Positions 10,129 through 18,695 of a stretch of 64,000 nucleotides of DNA are shown here, one piece after another. Within the stretch, counting starts at the first letter, position 1. Every line of letters starts with the position of its first letter. The notes below the pieces were generated by a model, which did not search any database, was not told where the DNA came from, and saw only the letters and a program-made list of their open reading frames with translations. Position numbers and translations under genes: made by a program. Source of the stretch: Fen-1298 sp050015675 (GTDB lineage Bacteria > Bacteroidota > Ignavibacteria > UBA10030); NCBI GenBank assembly GCA_050015675.1, contig JBEKAY010000021.1, positions 20,855 to 84,854 of the forward strand, in the 5' to 3' direction.

Positions 10129-10269
10129 TGAGTGCGTAGAGGATATTCCTGAAAATAGATTCGTTTCAATATCTCATAATTTCCTCCTAAACGCACTATA
10201 TCAATATTGTTGTGTTATAGATAAACACGAGCATGTTTATTGTAAGATAACGAAGAGAATGAATTGTTA

Positions 10270-10460
10270 CAACTTTTTTGTAGTGTCTCAATTTAACAAA
10301 ACCGGTTAGTGATGTCAGTCCCGCACGGCGGGATTCCTGACACTCAACAGCATCGGTCAGGACAGCCGGAGGCCTGAGAATGCAATCGTGCATTGCACGA
10401 TTCAAATTCTAAGTCATTCCCACCTGACCGCACTAAACTGAGACTGCCAACTTTTTTGTA
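10270..10460. mobile_element. MITE-like element with 13-bp flanking direct repeats
   Basis: The 13-mer CAACTTTTTTGTA occurs exactly at 10270-10282 and 10448-10460. Just inside lie imperfect terminal inverted repeats: GTCTCAATTTA (10285-10295) and TAAACTGAGAC (10434-10444), matching at 10 of 11 positions. The 165-bp interior has further short palindromes and no credible gene. This is the architecture of a small non-autonomous element with a target-site duplication, though 13 bp is long for one. It fills most of the 393-bp gap between the outer-membrane protein gene and the MFS gene. Confidence 0.5.
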
Positions 10461-10521
10461 TAGAGAGATGAATGTTGAGAAATCCTTCTCGTTAGCTTCT
10501 GATGAACATCGAGGAATCGCC

Positions 10522-11781
10522 TCAGGACTTTTTCACTTCAACATACTTTAAATCACCGGTTCGAAAATAAACCCACGTGACAATCAACAGCGTCATCACT
10601 CCGCCGAATACAGCCGATGGTACTGTCCCCATGAGTTTTGCAGCAAGTCCGGATTCAAAACCCCCAAGTTCATTTGATGATGCAAGGAATATCCCATTCA
10701 CTGCCATAACCCTGCCGCGCATTTCATCTGGAGTCATCACCTGTAATATCGTTGCGCGAATAACGACGCTGACACTATCAAAAGCACCGCCGATAAAGAG
10801 CATAGCAACCGAAAGTCCCATCCATGGAGAGACTGCAAATATCAAAATAGAGATACCGAATCCCGTAACTGACAGAAGCAAGATTTTCCATGCATGGTGC
10901 ATTGGGGAAAACCGAGTCAACAAGAGCAATGTAATAACAGCACCAAGCGAGGGGGCCGCCCGCAGAATTCCTAATCCTTGTGCTCCAACATGCAAAATGT
11001 CTTCTGCATAGATAGGCAGAATCGCCATAACTCCGCCAAACATCACAGAAAATAAATCAAGCGATATAGAGTAGAGGATGATTTTTGTTCTGAAAACAAA
11101 TCGTATTCCCTGCTTGATACTGGCGATGATTTCACTTTGAACATCTGTGACATGAACAGGTTTCTCTCCTATCTGCATATAAAGGAAAAATGATGCAACT
11201 ACCATTACAATAACAACAAGCAATGTGTTCGCAAATCCAATCCATGCATAGAGGAAGCCGGACATCATCGGACCAACAATAGCACCTACCTGCCAGGCAG
11301 AACTTCCCCAAGCCGAAGCGTTTTCATATAAAGGTATAGGAACAAGAATAGCGCGAAGTGAATTGCTAGTCGGAGATAAGAATGCCCGGCAAAATCCGAT
11401 AATAAAAATCGTCAAGTAGATTGATGTAAGAAGAGCCGTTTGTGAAATAGATTCCTGTTGCCGTACAATAATCTGTAGCAATATCGAACTGACAGCAATA
11501 CCACCAACACTCCGCAAAAAGATTTTACGTTTACTATATTTGTCAGCAATATGACCGCCAAAGAGAGAAAAAGAAATGAAAGGAACCGCCTCTACAAGCC
11601 CAATCAGTCCCAAAGATAACGGATTGCGTGTAATGCGGTAGAGTTCGTACCCGATGGCAATTTCTTGCGCAAGAAGAGCCAATGTGAGTAGAAAAGAACC
11701 AATAACGAGATTGCGAAACTCCGGATACCGCAACGCTGCATAGGGATCATTTTCTTGAGATAGCATTTTCCATTTATTCAT
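10522..11781 (-). CDS. MFS transporter (EntS/MFS_3-like exporter)
   Basis: A 419-residue major facilitator with about 12 hydrophobic helices. It starts MNKWKMLSQENDPYAALRYPEFR, a cytoplasmic lead typical of the MFS_3 (enterobactin exporter EntS-like) group. The helix 2-3 loop reads GGHIADKYSKRK, the MFS signature; MRGRVMAVNGIF in the second half is the matching conserved loop. Members export siderophores, drugs or other small molecules by proton antiport. No siderophore genes are nearby, so the substrate is not assigned. Confidence 0.88.
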   Translation of the reverse strand: MNKWKMLSQENDPYAALRYPEFRNLVIGSFLLTLALLAQEIAIGYELYRITRNPLSLGLIGLVEAVPFISFSLFGGHIADKYSKRKIFLRSVGGIAVSSILLQIIVRQQESISQTALLTSIYLTIFIIGFCRAFLSPTSNSLRAILVPIPLYENASAWGSSAWQVGAIVGPMMSGFLYAWIGFANTLLVVIVMVVASFFLYMQIGEKPVHVTDVQSEIIASIKQGIRFVFRTKIILYSISLDLFSVMFGGVMAILPIYAEDILHVGAQGLGILRAAPSLGAVITLLLLTRFSPMHHAWKILLLSVTGFGISILIFAVSPWMGLSVAMLFIGGAFDSVSVVIRATILQVMTPDEMRGRVMAVNGIFLASSNELGGFESGLAAKLMGTVPSAVFGGVMTLLIVTWVYFRTGDLKYVEVKKS

Positions 11782-11879
11782 TTTTTAATAAAATAACTAA
11801 GCTCGGCTGTATTTCCAATAGACTCATTTATTTTCTTGATATCATTTTTTGGGGGTGCATTTATTTTTCAGATATAACG

Positions 11880-11910
11880 AAAAAGCCCGCAAGCATATTG
11901 CTTACGGGCT
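11880..11910 (-). terminator. Rho-independent terminator after tRNA-Leu
   Basis: On the minus strand AGCCCGTAAGCA and TGCTTGCGGGCT form a 12-bp stem (one G-T pair) around a short loop, followed at once by TTTTT. It stands a few bases downstream of the tRNA 3' end and is a strong intrinsic terminator. Confidence 0.85.
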
Positions 11911-11916
11911 TCTATG

Positions 11917-12002
11917 TGCCGAAGGGGGGACTCGAACCCCCACTCGATTTGAGTCGAACTGGATTTTGAGTCCAGCGCGTCTACCAATTCCGCCACTTCG
12001 GC
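11917..12002 (-). tRNA. tRNA-Leu (anticodon CAA)
   Basis: An 86-nt type II tRNA read on the minus strand. The acceptor stem is GCCGAAG/CTTCGGC with discriminator A. The anticodon stem-loop is CTGGA-CTCAAAA-TCCAG, placing CAA at positions 34-36, so it reads UUG. A long variable arm (TTCGACTCAAATCGAG-like) and the T-arm GGGGGTTCGAGTCCCCC complete the leucine-type fold. The 3' CCA is not encoded. Confidence 0.95.
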
Positions 12003-12117
12003 GCTTCGTGTATTAAATATATCAAGGAATGGTTTGCGAAACAAGTTTTTTTCTTGCCAATGATTTTTGACTTTGCGCGCATATTTGGATAGATTTTCAA
12101 GGGTGGAAAAAAAATCT

Positions 12118-12543
12118 ATGACGAACTGTATTTTCTGCAAAATTGTTTCCAAAGAAATTCTGGCGGAAGTTCTCTATGAGAACGACCATGCTATTGCCCT
12201 TCTCGACATCAATCCAATTCATTTTGGTCATGCGCTTATTCTGCCTAAACAGCACTGCAAAGATTTTTTAGACCTGCCGGATGACGCCTATCATTCCATA
12301 CTCCAGGTAGCCAAGATCGTCACGCAGGCATTGGTGCAGAGTTTGAAGCTTGAAGGATACAATCTGTTTTCCAATAACGGCACCATCGCCGGACAATCCG
12401 TGTTTCACTTTCATCTTCACATCACACCACGATATCCCGATGACAATATTCGCTTTGTCCTCAAACTTAAACAATATCCAGATGGCGAAATGAAAAGGTA
12501 TGGTGCGATGATTCGAAAATTTATCATACCACCAGCAATATAG
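12118..12543 (+). CDS. HIT-family nucleotide-binding protein
   Basis: A 141-residue histidine-triad protein. The N-terminal CIFCKIV is the usual zinc-associated pair of cysteines, and HFHLHITPR near the C-terminus is the His-x-His-x-His catalytic triad that forms the AMP-His intermediate. HIT hydrolases cleave AMP from adenosine phosphoramidates and lysyl-AMP. The frame is open upstream to 12067, but the family start corresponds to the ATG at 12118 (MTNCIFCK). The gene ends 16 bases before icd. Confidence 0.92.
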   Translation: MTNCIFCKIVSKEILAEVLYENDHAIALLDINPIHFGHALILPKQHCKDFLDLPDDAYHSILQVAKIVTQALVQSLKLEGYNLFSNNGTIAGQSVFHFHLHITPRYPDDNIRFVLKLKQYPDGEMKRYGAMIRKFIIPPAI

Positions 12544-12559
12544 AGAAAGATAAAAACCG

Positions 12560-13807
12560 ATGACACAATATGTTAAATTAACACAGCCAGCCGCTGGACA
12601 ACCGATACGATTCGTGAACGGTAAACTCAGCGTTCCGGATATGCCTATTATTCCTTTTATAGAAGGTGACGGCACCGGGCCGGATATTTGGCGCGCATCG
12701 CAACGAGTATTCGATGCTGCCATTGCAAAAGCATACGGTGGGAAGAAAAAAATAATTTGGTTTGAAGTATTCGCCGGTGAAAAGGCGAACGTCGTCTATG
12801 GCCCCAACACATGGCTTCATGACGACACGCTCGTTGCCATCAAAGAACATATCGTTGCCATCAAGGGCCCATTGACAACGCCGATAGGCGGCGGGATTCG
12901 TTCTATCAACGTTTCAATGCGGCAAATGCTGGATCTGTACGTTTGTCTGCGGCCTGTGCAATATTTTACCGGAGTGCCATCACCGGTAAAACATCCGGAA
13001 TTAATCGATATGATCATCTTCCGCGAAAACACGGAAGACATTTATGCTGGCATCGAATGGAAAGCTGGAACACCGGAAGCGAAAAAAATCATCGCATGGC
13101 TGCAAAAAGAAATGGGTGTGAAGAAGATCCGGTTCCCAGAAACTTCCAGCATCGGTATCAAACCGGTCTCCGAGGAAGGAACAAAACGGTTAGTCCGCGC
13201 CGCGATTCAATATGCCATCACTAGTAAACGCAAATCTGTGACATTAGTACATAAGGGCAATATTATGAAATTCACAGAAGGTGGTTTCCGGGATTGGGGC
13301 TATGAGCTGGCGCAAAAAGAATTCGGCGGCACGCTTATCGACGGCGGCCCGTGGATAAAACTTAACGGTGGAATTATCATTAAGGATGTTATCGCCGATG
13401 CATTCCTTCAACAAATTCTCACGCGTCCCGCTGAATACGACGTCATCGCGACACTCAATCTTAATGGCGACTATATTTCTGATGCACTTGCCGCACAAGT
13501 CGGCGGCATCGGCATTGCACCCGGCGGCAATATCAATTATGAAAATGGTTTCGCAGTTTTTGAGGCAACACATGGCACTGCACCTAAGTATGCCAATCAG
13601 GATAAAGTGAATCCCGGTTCTGTGATTCTTTCCGGTGAAATGATGCTGCGTTATATGGGCTGGAATGAAGCTGCCGATCTCATTATCAATGGACTCAATA
13701 AAAGCATTCAGGCAAAAACTGTCACGTACGACTTTGCACGATTGATGGATGGAGCAAAGGAAGTGAAGTGTTCAGAATTCGGCGATGCTATTATTAAGAA
13801 TATGTAA
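12560..13807 (+). CDS. icd: Isocitrate dehydrogenase (NADP-dependent type)
   Basis: A 415-residue TCA-cycle enzyme that decarboxylates isocitrate to 2-oxoglutarate. Its length and the segments PIIPFIEGDGTGPDIW, SINVSMRQMLDLYVCLRP, IIFRENTEDIYAGIEW (substrate arginine/asparagine region) and LNGDYISDALAAQVGGIG match the E. coli-type homodimer. Near the C-terminus FEATHGTAPKYA binds the nucleotide. The coding region ends in a strong terminator at 13827. Confidence 0.96.
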   Translation: MTQYVKLTQPAAGQPIRFVNGKLSVPDMPIIPFIEGDGTGPDIWRASQRVFDAAIAKAYGGKKKIIWFEVFAGEKANVVYGPNTWLHDDTLVAIKEHIVAIKGPLTTPIGGGIRSINVSMRQMLDLYVCLRPVQYFTGVPSPVKHPELIDMIIFRENTEDIYAGIEWKAGTPEAKKIIAWLQKEMGVKKIRFPETSSIGIKPVSEEGTKRLVRAAIQYAITSKRKSVTLVHKGNIMKFTEGGFRDWGYELAQKEFGGTLIDGGPWIKLNGGIIIKDVIADAFLQQILTRPAEYDVIATLNLNGDYISDALAAQVGGIGIAPGGNINYENGFAVFEATHGTAPKYANQDKVNPGSVILSGEMMLRYMGWNEAADLIINGLNKSIQAKTVTYDFARLMDGAKEVKCSEFGDAIIKNM

Positions 13808-13826
13808 GCGCAAGATCCTTATGAAC

Positions 13827-13860
13827 AAAGAGCATTTCACGTTGTGGAATGCTCTTTTTG
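13827..13860 (+). terminator. Intrinsic terminator after icd
   Basis: AAAGAGCATTTCAC and GTGGAATGCTCTTT pair over 14 positions (one T-G) around GTT and are followed by TTTTTG. It stands 20 bases past the icd stop codon and is a clear Rho-independent terminator. Confidence 0.9.
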
Positions 13861-13934
13861 TTTCCTCCCCGTTTCTTGAAAGACTCGGCATTTTTCAGTA
13901 TTATATATACGAAATTTCGTAACATAGAATTGCC

Positions 13935-14225
13935 ATGACTCAAGCTCCATTACAAAACCCTCTTCAACAGGAAGAAAAAGACACCGATATATTGATTGAG
14001 CAGCCGGCGAAAGTGATTTTGTTCAATGATGAAATTCATTCCTTCGACGAAGTCATCGGACAGATTATCAAAGCCACCGGCTGCGATACAACGAAAGCAG
14101 AAGCATTGACGTGGGAAGTCCACAACAGCGGCAAAGCGATGGTGTTTGAGGGACAGATGGACAACTGTCTGAAAGTGTCTCACATATTAGAAGAGATTGC
14201 GCTCAACACACAGATTGAAGTTTAA
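13935..14225 (+). CDS. clpS: ClpS-family adaptor for Clp protease
   Basis: A 96-residue protein. After a charged tail of about 25 residues it has KVILFNDEIHSFDEVIGQII, the core of the ClpS fold with the Asn-Asp pair that holds N-degron substrates, followed by the alpha helices TTKAEALTWEVHNSGKAM. ClpS delivers proteins with destabilising N-termini to ClpAP/ClpCP. No clpA or clpC lies beside it. The stop codon is six bases before alaS, so the two genes are probably co-transcribed. Confidence 0.85.
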   Translation: MTQAPLQNPLQQEEKDTDILIEQPAKVILFNDEIHSFDEVIGQIIKATGCDTTKAEALTWEVHNSGKAMVFEGQMDNCLKVSHILEEIALNTQIEV

Positions 14226-14230
14226 TCTTT

Positions 14231-17200
14231 ATGACCTCATCCGAAATCCGAAATAGCTTTCTGAAATTTTTTGAAGAGCGCGGGCATACCATTATTGCAA
14301 GTTCACCTGTTGTTCCATACGACGATCCGACACTTCTTTTCGCTAACGCAGGAATGAATCAATTCAAGGATGTCTTTCTTGGCACTGGCAAACGCACGTA
14401 CAAGCGCGCAGCAGATACACAAAAATGTATCCGTGTCAGCGGGAAGCACAACGACCTTGAAGAAGTCGGACGAGATATGTATCACCACACTTTCTTTGAG
14501 ATGCTCGGAAATTGGTCGTTCGGCGATTATTACAAGAAGGAAGCCATCACGTGGGCGTGGGAATTGTTAACAAAAGTCTGGGGACTTCCAAAGAATCGCC
14601 TCTGGGCAACCGTGTACAAAGATGATCAGGAAGCCGAGCAATTTTGGAAAACTCTTACGGACATAGATCCAACTCATGTTTTACGCTTCGGTGAAAATGA
14701 TAATTTTTGGGAAATGGGTGAAACCGGACCGTGCGGACCGTGTTCTGAGATTCACATAGATCGAACACCTGCCGGCAATGCTACATCTGAAATGGTGAAT
14801 GCCGGTATACCGGAAGTGATGGAAATCTGGAATCTTGTTTTCATCCAATACAATCGCGACGAGACCGGCAAACTTACTCCCCTGCCATCCAAGCACGTCG
14901 ACACTGGAATGGGATTCGAGCGTGTCTGTGCAGTACTGCAAAATAAAATATCAAACTACGACACCGACGTTTTCTCACCAATTATTAAGAAGATTTCCGA
15001 ACTCACCGACAAACTGTATGATGGCGGCATGCAATCCGCAATTGATAATTCGCAATTCGAATTTGATACGTCTATGCGTGTCATTGCTGATCACGTGCGC
15101 ACACTGACATTTGCGATTGGTGATGGTGCACTTCCGAGTAATGAAGGACGCGGGTATGTTCTCCGCCGGATTTTGCGCCGTGCAGCCCGCTTCGGACGTA
15201 ATCTTGCCATGCACGAGCCGTTTATTTATCAACTGGTACCGACACTTGTTGAGACAATGAGCTACATCTTTCCGGAGATCAAAGCAAATCAGGATCATAT
15301 CCAAAAAATAATTAAAGGCGAAGAAGAAAGTTTTAATGCAACGCTGGATCGCGGACTGGAAATATTTGAAGATATTGTTGAAGCGTCTGTCAAAACACAA
15401 TTAGATCGTGATGGTTACCGAATAATCAATGAATTCAATCCAGATCACTCACCTATAAAGTATCAAATAATTACACGGAATAATTCTTTTGATAGAATTG
15501 CAGAAATTCCTAAAAACAGTTGGAGCAGCGATTTAAATAAAATAGTAAGTACACCTCCATGTATTTCTGGAAAAGATGCTTTTAAACTCTACGACACATT
15601 CGGTTTTTCACTTGACCTGACAGAATTGATGGCAAGCGAACGTGGATTGAAGGTGGATGTAGAAACTTTTACTAAGTTAATGGCGAAACAAAAAGAACGC
15701 TCAAGAGAATTACGAACTGAGTCTGGGACTTACTCTATTACAGTATCCCCTACAAGTCTATCTGTTAAACGAAACATAGAATCTGCTCGACAAATCGATA
15801 CATCAAAATTTGAAAAGTTTTTTAAATTTGTTGGTTATGATAAGTTCGAAGTTGAATCTTCAATTCTTTCAATTAAAGACAATCTTATCGTTCTTGAATC
15901 AACTCCATTTTACGGCGAATCAGGAGGACAAGTAGGCGATACCGGTGAACTTATTATCGACCATAATTCATTTGCAGTCATCGACACACAGAAAAGTGGA
16001 AACGTCAATGTTCATATTCTTGAAAAACAACCCAATGATTTTTCTGGTAAGGTAAAAGCGATAGTAGATAAAGAGCGCCGTCTCTCTATCATGCGCAACC
16101 ACTCGGCGACACACTTACTCCATAATGCATTGCGCCGGATTCTTGGAACGCACGTGCATCAAGCCGGTTCGCTCGTGGCACCGGACTATTTACGGTTCGA
16201 CTTCGCGCACTTTGCCAAGTTAAGCGATCAGGAACTTGCCGACATCGAAGCATTAGTGAATGAGAAGATCAAAGAAAATATTCCGCGCACTCCGGGATTG
16301 CACAACATGCCTTTCGAAGATGCGAAAAAGCTTGGCGCATTGATGTTCTTCGGTGATAAATACGGCGACTTCGTCAACGTGATTCAATTTGGCGATTTCA
16401 GTACCGAGTTTTGCGGGGGCACGCACGTCAATTCCACCGGTGACATTGGTTACTTCAAAATTCGCAGTGAAGGCAGTGTGGCAAGCGGTGTGCGCCGCAT
16501 CGAAGCAGTAACAAATGAGTATGCAATTGAATTGCTAAAAATACAAGACAAAAGCTTGCGTGACCGTTTTGATTATGCTTATCAGCAAATGGAGGAACTT
16601 GCAAAACTGAAAACCGAATTAACTTCCATAAGCGATAGTAAATCCGAATCAATTCGTAATTCGTTTGGCGGGTTTGAAGAAAGATTGGAAAACCTGAAGC
16701 GTATAACAGCATTTCCAACTCAAGCTTCAATCGAACTTGCTTCGTATTTTGATCAACTGAGCAGCCACGGCAAAGTTCTCGAAGAAATTATACTTCAGCT
16801 TGCCGATGAGAAGAAGTTATTAGAAAAAGATCTGGCGAAATCACGGCTGCAATCGCTTTCCGGTTCGATGGATGAATTGATTGCTTCTGCCATTTCGATT
16901 GGGAACATCAAGATGGTCGCAGCAAAAGTCTCTGCTGCTTCCATAGATGAATTAAAGAACCTTGGCGACTCGCTTCGCACAAAACTTGGCAGCGGTGTCG
17001 GACTGCTGGCTTGCGTTCTTGAAGATAAAGTTCAACTTGTCTGCGTCGTCACAGATGATCTCGTCTCTGCGAAGAGGATTGAAGCGGGAAAAGTTGTTGG
17101 TGCAATCGCTAAATTAGTCGGCGGCGGCGGCGGCGGACGTCCGCACATGGCAACTGCCGGCGGAAAAGATGTTGCAAAGCTGGATGAAGCACTTGCACAA

Positions 17201-17236
17201 GTGAAATCGGTTGTGGAATCTCTTTTGCGAAAGTGA
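14231..17236 (+). CDS. alaS: Alanine--tRNA ligase, unusually long
   Basis: A class II synthetase of 1001 residues that charges tRNA-Ala. It shows motif 1 and 2 regions (MNQFKDVFLG, TFFEMLGNWSFGDYYKKEAI), the editing-domain zinc motif HSATHLLHNALR with FCGGTHVNSTGDIG, and a C-terminal DHHA1 domain ending with GGGGGGRPHMATAGG. Most bacterial AlaRS are 870-900 residues. The surplus lies around residues 395-450 and 490-530, where the DNA is visibly more AT-rich than the flanks. The reading frame is intact and the catalytic parts are complete, so it should be functional. It heads a run with GGGP synthase and the isomerase. Confidence 0.96.
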   Translation: MTSSEIRNSFLKFFEERGHTIIASSPVVPYDDPTLLFANAGMNQFKDVFLGTGKRTYKRAADTQKCIRVSGKHNDLEEVGRDMYHHTFFEMLGNWSFGDYYKKEAITWAWELLTKVWGLPKNRLWATVYKDDQEAEQFWKTLTDIDPTHVLRFGENDNFWEMGETGPCGPCSEIHIDRTPAGNATSEMVNAGIPEVMEIWNLVFIQYNRDETGKLTPLPSKHVDTGMGFERVCAVLQNKISNYDTDVFSPIIKKISELTDKLYDGGMQSAIDNSQFEFDTSMRVIADHVRTLTFAIGDGALPSNEGRGYVLRRILRRAARFGRNLAMHEPFIYQLVPTLVETMSYIFPEIKANQDHIQKIIKGEEESFNATLDRGLEIFEDIVEASVKTQLDRDGYRIINEFNPDHSPIKYQIITRNNSFDRIAEIPKNSWSSDLNKIVSTPPCISGKDAFKLYDTFGFSLDLTELMASERGLKVDVETFTKLMAKQKERSRELRTESGTYSITVSPTSLSVKRNIESARQIDTSKFEKFFKFVGYDKFEVESSILSIKDNLIVLESTPFYGESGGQVGDTGELIIDHNSFAVIDTQKSGNVNVHILEKQPNDFSGKVKAIVDKERRLSIMRNHSATHLLHNALRRILGTHVHQAGSLVAPDYLRFDFAHFAKLSDQELADIEALVNEKIKENIPRTPGLHNMPFEDAKKLGALMFFGDKYGDFVNVIQFGDFSTEFCGGTHVNSTGDIGYFKIRSEGSVASGVRRIEAVTNEYAIELLKIQDKSLRDRFDYAYQQMEELAKLKTELTSISDSKSESIRNSFGGFEERLENLKRITAFPTQASIELASYFDQLSSHGKVLEEIILQLADEKKLLEKDLAKSRLQSLSGSMDELIASAISIGNIKMVAAKVSAASIDELKNLGDSLRTKLGSGVGLLACVLEDKVQLVCVVTDDLVSAKRIEAGKVVGAIAKLVGGGGGGRPHMATAGGKDVAKLDEALAQVKSVVESLLRK

Positions 17237-17246
17237 ATAGAATCAA

Positions 17247-17990
17247 ATGACAACCTTCGAACAACTCCTAAAAATCAAGCGTGATCGAGGTGCAGGATAT
17301 CTATTGCTCGTTGATCCGGATAATATTGATCCAAAGAAGCTGCCTCCTTTCATACGCGAAGCGACGAAAGCTGGAACAGATGCCTTTCTTGTCGGCGGCA
17401 GTCTCATGCTCTCGAATGAATTCGATAAAACTCTCAAGATCATCAAGGAGAATACAAAGGCGCCGGTGATCATTTTTCCCGGCGGCGTGTCGCAGGTTTC
17501 CTCTGAAGCCGATGCGATCCTTTTTCTTTTACTAATAAGCGGACGCAACCCGGATTATCTTATCGGCAACCAGGTAAATGCCGCCCCGATTATTAAACGA
17601 ATGGAACTTGAAGCCATTTCAACCGGATATATGTTGATTGAAGGCGGAAATGTTACATCGGCAGAATTTATGAGCAACACGAAACCGATCCCGCGTGAGA
17701 AACCGGACATCGCCGTCGCGCACGCGCTTGCGGCGGAACTTATCGGTTTGAAATTGCTCTACTTAGAGGCAGGAAGCGGCGCCAAACAATCCGTACCTGA
17801 TGCGATGATAAAGAAAGTAACGAAATACTGTTCACTGCCGGTCATTGTCGGCGGTGGCATTCGAACGCCGGAAGAGGCGAAAAATAAAGTGAAAGCCGGC
17901 GCTTCATTCATAGTCACAGGAACAATCATCGAAGAGAATTCACACAGTTCAATCATTCAAGAGTTTGCCAATGCAATCCACACATCATAA
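17247..17990 (+). CDS. Geranylgeranylglyceryl-phosphate synthase family protein (PcrB-like)
   Basis: A 247-residue TIM-barrel prenyltransferase. Diagnostic segments are LLVDPDNIDPKKLP, DAFLVGGSLMLSNEFD, PVIIFPGGVSQVS, YLIGNQVNAAPIIKRMELEA, YLEAGSGAKQSVP and VIVGGGIRTPEEA, which bind glycerol 1-phosphate and the prenyl diphosphate. The family joins a polyprenyl group to sn-glycerol 1-phosphate, the first step of archaeal-type ether lipids. Bacteroidota-type homologues (group II) are known to have this activity. No G1P dehydrogenase or other ether-lipid gene is visible in the window. It lies 10 bases after alaS and just before the isomerase gene, in one run. Confidence 0.9.
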   Translation: MTTFEQLLKIKRDRGAGYLLLVDPDNIDPKKLPPFIREATKAGTDAFLVGGSLMLSNEFDKTLKIIKENTKAPVIIFPGGVSQVSSEADAILFLLLISGRNPDYLIGNQVNAAPIIKRMELEAISTGYMLIEGGNVTSAEFMSNTKPIPREKPDIAVAHALAAELIGLKLLYLEAGSGAKQSVPDAMIKKVTKYCSLPVIVGGGIRTPEEAKNKVKAGASFIVTGTIIEENSHSSIIQEFANAIHTS

Positions 17991-17999
17991 GCAAAATAC

Positions 18000-18620
18000 A
18001 TGATCGGGCTTCTTATGATACCATCTTCAGACAAAAAACTTTCACGCGATAAGTTCATCAGTGATTCGCTTAAGGAGAGCAGCGACACGAAGCTTCGCAT
18101 TTTACAACAATGTTCGGCGGATATTTCTAAAGCGGTGGATATGATTATTAACGCATTCAAAAGCAAGAAGAAAGTATTGCTCTGCGGTAATGGTGGCAGC
18201 GCAGCCGATGCGCAGCACCTCGCAACAGAGTTTGTGATCCGCCTCAGCCCTCACATCAAACGCCCGGGATTACCAGCAATTGCACTCACTACCGATTCAT
18301 CCTTGCTAACCGCCGGCGCCAACGATCTCGGTTATGATAACGTCTTCACCCGTTCTATTGAAGCGCTGAGTAATGAAGGTGATGTACTTATTGGAATTTC
18401 CACAAGCGGCAATTCTAATAGTGTGAACCGTGCATTCCAAAAGGCGCGCGAGATGAAATTAACAACTATTGGCTTTCTTGGTAAAGGCGGCGGTAAATCG
18501 AAAAGCCTTGTTGATCTTGCCATCATTGTTCCATCGGACGATGCGCAGCGCATCCAGGAAGGACATATTACCATCGGGCATATCATTTTCCAGGAAGTTG
18601 AACAGGAAATGTTTGGTTAA
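18000..18620 (+). CDS. gmhA: SIS-domain phosphoheptose isomerase (GmhA/DiaA-like)
   Basis: A 206-residue sugar isomerase-fold protein. It has VLLCGNGGSAADAQHLATEF, the phosphate-binding loop of GmhA, then GISTSGNSNSVNRAF and QRIQEGHITIGHIIFQEVE with the catalytic Glu/His. GmhA converts sedoheptulose 7-phosphate to D-glycero-D-manno-heptose 7-phosphate for LPS or S-layer sugars; DiaA, a close relative, regulates DnaA instead. The glycan transferase gene that follows favours the sugar role. The start may be ATG 18000 or ATG 18015. Confidence 0.85.
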   Translation: MIGLLMIPSSDKKLSRDKFISDSLKESSDTKLRILQQCSADISKAVDMIINAFKSKKKVLLCGNGGSAADAQHLATEFVIRLSPHIKRPGLPAIALTTDSSLLTAGANDLGYDNVFTRSIEALSNEGDVLIGISTSGNSNSVNRAFQKAREMKLTTIGFLGKGGGKSKSLVDLAIIVPSDDAQRIQEGHITIGHIIFQEVEQEMFG

Positions 18621-18695
18621 AGCAGGGATTAGGTTTTGGGAATTAGGAACAAGGATTATAGATAACTGATTGCTGATAACTGATACCTGACAACG

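Noticed and set aside
10196..10405. Minus-strand 69-residue frame
   Set aside because: It falls across the MITE-like element and its inverted repeats; composition is not gene-like.
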